From Nocardiopsis metallicus (lineage in GTDB: Bacteria > Actinomycetota > Actinomycetes > Streptosporangiales > Streptosporangiaceae): a stretch of DNA of 64,000 nt. A program made the translations under genes and the position numbers. The stretch is taken from the NCBI RefSeq assembly GCF_014201115.1, contig NZ_JACHDO010000001.1, forward strand, positions 434,001 through 498,000, written 5' to 3'. The notes beneath the pieces are model-generated. The model worked only from the letters and a program-made list of their open reading frames with translations, had not been told where the DNA came from and did not search any database. Positions 60,884 to 64,000 of this stretch are shown here, piece by piece; within the stretch, counting starts at the first letter, position 1, and each line of letters begins with the position of its first letter.

Positions 60884-62128
60884 TCAGTAGGCGGGGAAGG
60901 CCCGACCGGAGGGATGGAAGGGTTCGCGTTCGCCTCGGAAGGCCGCCGAGCAACGGGACAGGAAGCCCGGGGTCAGCTCCGTGACCCGTCCGGCCGACGC
61001 CAGGGACGCCAGGGTCGTGCCGCCCAGGTAGGCGGCGCCGAGCTCGGCCGCGGAAAGTCGCAGGTCGGCTGTGGCGCTGGTGCGTTCGCACCTGACGTCC
61101 TCGCCGTTGGCGCGCAGCCGGTAGCGGCCGGTGTTCCACGGGCAGAAGGTGTCGTCCACATCCAGGACCACGTCCAGCGGTAGGGAGTAGCGGCGTTCGG
61201 CCAGCGCTCGCTCCACGTCCACCAGGCGCACCCACAGGTTGTCGAACACCCCGGTGCTCAGGGCCCCGGCGTCGGTCAGCATGCGCGGCAGAGGGTCGTC
61301 GACCGGGCCCTCGTAGTAGAGGCCGGGGTGGGCGTCGATGCTGATGAGTAGGTTCCACAGGCAAGCGTGGGCCCGGGGATGGGCCGCGGCCAGTTCCACC
61401 ACGTGCACGGTGGCGGGGGTGCCCCGGCTGTCGTCCGCGCCGCGGAAGCGGTAGATCGCGTAGCCCGTCGCTTCGCCGCCCAGCTCGGTGTGTACGGCGA
61501 AGCGCATCGCCGTCATGCCGCCGCGTACGGGCGGGTCGTCGCGCAGCAGGGCGTCCCAGAAGCGTTCGGGCCGGTCGAGCCAGCCCACCGAACCGGTGCG
61601 GACCGTGTCGTGGACTTTCTCCAGCAGCGGGCGGGCCTGTGCGCTGTCGAGCAGCTGGACCCGCCCCTGTCCCGTGTCCACGCCCGGATGCAGGCGCATC
61701 ATGCGTTTGTCCCCGCTCACCCGGGCCAGACGCGAGGCCATCCCGTAGCCGAACCGGCCGTAGATCCCGCCTTCGGAGGCGTTGAGCGCCGCGACCGACT
61801 CGCCGTGCTCCCGGACGTCCTCGAACTGGCGGCGGATGATGGAGGTGAGTACGCCCCGGCGGCGATGGGTGGGGGAGACCGCGATCAGGGTGACTCCCGC
61901 GGCCGGCCGCACCGCGCCCGGGACGGTGAGATCGCGGGAGTAGATCGCGCCGCCGCCGATGATCCGGTCGCCGTCGAAGGCGGCGACGGTGCGTTCGGGT
62001 TCGATGCTGCCCCGGACCCCGCGCAGACCCCCTTCCCACCAGTCCGTGCCGTAGGTGTCGCAGGTCATCCGGGCCCAGTCGGTGATCTCGTGCTCGTGCA
62101 GCGGGCGCAGGGGGTACGGGTCGCTCAT
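60884..62128 (-). CDS. Eis-like GNAT N-acetyltransferase
   Basis: 414 aa. Three-part Eis architecture: an N-terminal GNAT domain with AGVTLIAVSPTHRRRGVLTSIIRRQF (acetyl-CoA loop), a second GNAT-like domain, and a sterol-carrier-like C-terminal domain ending GRAFPAY, whose terminal carboxylate is catalytic in Eis. Eis enzymes acetylate aminoglycosides or other amines; the substrate here is unknown. Same strand as azlCD, AraC-type regulator next upstream. Confidence 0.9.
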   Translation of the reverse strand: MSDPYPLRPLHEHEITDWARMTCDTYGTDWWEGGLRGVRGSIEPERTVAAFDGDRIIGGGAIYSRDLTVPGAVRPAAGVTLIAVSPTHRRRGVLTSIIRRQFEDVREHGESVAALNASEGGIYGRFGYGMASRLARVSGDKRMMRLHPGVDTGQGRVQLLDSAQARPLLEKVHDTVRTGSVGWLDRPERFWDALLRDDPPVRGGMTAMRFAVHTELGGEATGYAIYRFRGADDSRGTPATVHVVELAAAHPRAHACLWNLLISIDAHPGLYYEGPVDDPLPRMLTDAGALSTGVFDNLWVRLVDVERALAERRYSLPLDVVLDVDDTFCPWNTGRYRLRANGEDVRCERTSATADLRLSAAELGAAYLGGTTLASLASAGRVTELTPGFLSRCSAAFRGEREPFHPSGRAFPAY

Positions 62129-62209
62129 GGGGTCTTCGTATCGTGATGACCGGGTCCGGTGCCACCGGGTTTCGAGCGTGCCGGGCTTTGGGAGGGCCGG
62201 GGTAACGGG

Positions 62210-63082
62210 TCAGGAGGCGCGTAGGGCGCGTTGGTAGGCGACCGGGGGGACGCCCAGGTGGCGGCGGAAGTGGCGGGTCAGGTGGGGCTGGTCGGCGAAC
62301 CCCACCTCCACGGCGACCTCGCTCGCGCGCCGCCCCTGGAGCAGCAGCGCCCGGGCGCGGTCCACCCGCATCTGGTTCAGGTAGGCGTGCGGGGGCAGCC
62401 CGTAGGCGGCACGGAAGGCCCGTGTCAGGGCGAAGGGGCCGATCCCCGTGCGTGCCGCCAGTTCCTCCAGGGTCGGCGGATCCACCAGGCGTTCGGCCAA
62501 CAGCTCCCGTGCCCGGAGCACCTCCGGCAGTGCCGCGTGTCCGCCGCCCTCTGTTCCGCGCTCGCGGCCGTGGGACCGCAGCAGCATGGCGATGCCCTGC
62601 CTGGCCAGTGAGGACGCCGCCAGGCGTTCCCCGCGCTCAGCCGCCATGTGCGCCCGCACCAGGACACGGGAGACCTCGGGGGCGTCGATCCCGGAGTCGG
62701 TGAACGCGGGGGTGCCGCGCATGCCCAGCTCCCGGCCGATGCCCTCGACCACCTCGGGCGCGGGGTAGAAGACCCGGTAGCCCCACCCCTCGGGGATACC
62801 AGCGTGCCCGGTGTGCACTTCGCCGGGACCGACCACGGCCAGCCCGCCCGGCCCGACCCGCGAGCGTCCGCCCGGGTGGGAGTACTCCTCCACACCCGCG
62901 GTGATCATGCCGATGGTGTACGTGGGGTGTGTGTGCCGGGTGAAGGTCGTGGTGACGAACCGCGCGGTGAGGAGTTCGGTGTCGGGCAGCCCGGAGAAGC
63001 GCCAGTACCGCGCGCGCTCCACCCGGGGGTCCTCGACGGTGGGGTGGACCTCACTGGGCAGTTCCAGACCTCCGGGTTCCAT
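62210..63082 (-). CDS. AraC family transcriptional regulator
   Basis: 290 aa. N-terminal cupin-like sensor (about 20-160) and a C-terminal double HTH: PTLEELAARTGIGPFALTRAF then SEVAVEVGFADQPHLTRHFRRHLGVPPVAY, the AraC signature. A leaderless -10 (TAACCT, 63089-63094) ends 6 nt before the ATG. Located before the Eis-like/azlCD genes on the same strand, the usual place for regulators of azlCD. Confidence 0.93.
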   Translation of the reverse strand: MEPGGLELPSEVHPTVEDPRVERARYWRFSGLPDTELLTARFVTTTFTRHTHPTYTIGMITAGVEEYSHPGGRSRVGPGGLAVVGPGEVHTGHAGIPEGWGYRVFYPAPEVVEGIGRELGMRGTPAFTDSGIDAPEVSRVLVRAHMAAERGERLAASSLARQGIAMLLRSHGRERGTEGGGHAALPEVLRARELLAERLVDPPTLEELAARTGIGPFALTRAFRAAYGLPPHAYLNQMRVDRARALLLQGRRASEVAVEVGFADQPHLTRHFRRHLGVPPVAYQRALRAS

Positions 63083-63088
63083 ACCTCC

Positions 63089-63094
63089 AGGTTA
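63089..63094 (-). promoter_or_regulatory. -10 element (TAACCT) of AraC gene
   Basis: Minus-strand TAACCT is 6 nt from the ATG (63082). GGAGGT lies between but touches the ATG, too near to act as a ribosome-binding site. Confidence 0.5.
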
Positions 63095-63136
63095 TGGCGG
63101 GAGGGGCCAGGTGCGGGAGGGCGGGCCCGCGCGGAG

Positions 63137-63142
63137 TAGTCT
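63137..63142 (+). promoter_or_regulatory. -10 element (TAGTCT) of GNAT gene
   Basis: TAGTCT ends 6 nt before the ATG at 63149. Divergent from the AraC promoter 43 bp away. Confidence 0.45.
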
Positions 63143-63148
63143 GCGCGG

Positions 63149-63586
63149 ATGAGCAAGCCACAGATTCGCCGGGTCCTGGACGAGCGGGACCGCGCGGCCG
63201 TCTTCGTCATCCGGGGTGCCGTGTTCGTCGCGGAGCAGCAGGTCCCCATCGAGGAGGAGTGGGACGAGCGGGACACCGCCGCTTCCTTCCTCCTCGCCCT
63301 CGTGGACGGGGTGCCGGTGGGCACGGTCCGGCTGGTGGACCAGGGCGACGGTTCCGGGCTCCTGGGCCGGATGGCCGTCCTGCCCGCGGGCCGGGGGAAG
63401 GGGACCGGGGCCGCGCTGGTCCGCGCCGCCGAGGACCTGGCGCGCGAGTCGGGGCTCGACCGGGTGGAACTGCACGCGCAGACGCACGCGCTGGGCTTCT
63501 ACGAGCGCCTGGGCTACACCGCCCACGGCGAGGAGTTCATGGACGCGGGCATCCCTCACCTGCACATGGAGCACAAACTCGGCTGA
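63149..63586 (+). CDS. GNAT family N-acetyltransferase
   Basis: 145 aa, single domain. AVLPAGRGKGTGAALVRAAEDLA is the acetyl-CoA pyrophosphate loop (R/QxxGxG/A), and VELHAQTHALGFYERLGYTAHGEEF the conserved beta5-alpha4 segment. ElaA-like. Substrate unknown. Confidence 0.92.
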   Translation: MSKPQIRRVLDERDRAAVFVIRGAVFVAEQQVPIEEEWDERDTAASFLLALVDGVPVGTVRLVDQGDGSGLLGRMAVLPAGRGKGTGAALVRAAEDLARESGLDRVELHAQTHALGFYERLGYTAHGEEFMDAGIPHLHMEHKLG

Positions 63587-63628
63587 CCGGGCTCCCCGGA
63601 AGTCTGGCTTCGGGCACCTGGAAGCCCC

Positions 63629-63656
63629 CGCTCCCCGTCCAGTGTGACGGGGAGCG
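63629..63656 (+). terminator. Hairpin after GNAT gene
   Basis: CGCTCCCCGTC (63629-63639) and GACGGGGAGCG (63646-63656), perfect 11-bp stem, 6-nt loop. No T-run. Confidence 0.7.
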
Positions 63657-63781
63657 CACCCCCGTGCCCTGACCCGTCGGAATACTACCGAGTACGATTC
63701 GGTTTTGACGTTGGTGTCCCCCGGTGCGCTCCTCACGCGCACCGGCCAGCCGAGAACGAACACCGATCCGACGAGGAACAG

Positions 63782-64000
63782 ATGACGGTCAACACGCAGC
63801 CGGTCACCGAGAGCCCCGACGACCCCCGAGCCTTCGGGCTCCCCCTCGTCGACGCTCACGCGATCCCCGCCGAACTGCGCACGTTGGTCTCCCGCGTGCA
63901 CGACCTCGTCGACGCCGTCGCCAACACCGAGGTCGACACCGACACGCTGGCCGAGACCGCTGCCACCGTCGAGGAGCTGACCGGCCGGCTCAACGTCGCC
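63782..64000 (+). CDS. Probable PaaI-type thioesterase, N-terminal part
   Basis: 73 codons from ATG 63782 to the window edge. The AELRTLVSRVHDLVDAVANTEVDTDTLAETAATVEELTGRL helix resembles the N-terminal helix of actinobacterial PaaI hot-dog thioesterases. The hot-dog fold itself is beyond the window, so the family call is a guess; the reading frame is good. Confidence 0.65.
   Translation, partial: MTVNTQPVTESPDDPRAFGLPLVDAHAIPAELRTLVSRVHDLVDAVANTEVDTDTLAETAATVEELTGRLNVA

Noticed and set aside
1..64000. tRNA or rRNA genes, cas genes, prophage, integron
   Set aside because: I looked for these and recognised none; a tRNA scan was not possible here.

Overview
The window is very GC-rich, gene-dense actinobacterial chromosome. 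The gene content (dcw cluster with mraZ, sepF and DivIVA/Wag31, DUF3040, a MoxR-DUF58-transglutaminase operon, a translational-type ileS T-box, many GTG/TTG starts and several apparently leaderless promoters) fits a filamentous actinomycete. A Nocardiopsis-like organism is my best guess; it is inferred from gene content and was not tested against any database.

Layout. (1) 1-4.7 kb: YceI protein (cut by the window edge) divergent from a MarR regulator, an SseB-family protein, a prepilin-type A24 peptidase, then aroC. (2) 4.7-8.4 kb: a small unknown gene, an orphan two-spacer type I-E-like CRISPR array, then aroK-aroB-efp-nusB, overlapping or tightly spaced. (3) 8.5-18 kb: a methyltransferase, a divergent Prs paralogue facing dinB, a DUF3040 gene, and a leftward moxR-DUF58-transglutaminase operon. 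(4) 18-43 kb: the division and wall cluster mraZ-rsmH-ftsL-ftsI-[mmuM antisense]-murE-murF-mraY-murD-ftsW-murG-murC-ftsQ-[IS4 element, tnpB relic]-ftsZ-pgeF-yggS-sepF-yggT-divIVA. mraZ has four 10-bp-phased operator repeats over its promoter. The IS4-family element sits 3 bp after the ftsQ stop with a 10-bp target duplication. (5) 43-46 kb: an acidic two-TM protein gene, then about 1.5 kb of non-coding DNA dominated by a 1.4-kb imperfect inverted repeat with a 60-bp palindrome at its centre. (6) 46-52 kb: ileS with a T-box leader and an unusual GVHH signature, a small unknown gene, a DksA/TraR-type zinc-finger protein, lspA and an RluA-type pseudouridine synthase. (7) 52-64 kb, accessory metabolism: a DMT exporter with a divergent LysR, a ThDP-dependent acetolactate-synthase-like enzyme, a second LysR divergent from the threonine-to-glycine pair tdh-kbl, a leftward AraC / Eis-like acetyltransferase / azlC-azlD block, a GNAT gene and the 5' end of a probable PaaI-type thioesterase gene.

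How it fits together: regions 2 and 4 make the shikimate precursors and build lipid II and the septum. FtsZ, SepF and DivIVA place the division and polar growth machinery. ileS and efp serve translation. Region 7 exports and degrades amino acids. No cas genes, tRNA, rRNA or prophage were seen. The observations I rate highest are the large inverted repeat, the IS4 insertion between ftsQ and ftsZ (with a start-codon hairpin and a C-terminal winged helix in its transposase), the GVHH IleRS, the orphan CRISPR and the MraZ operator.
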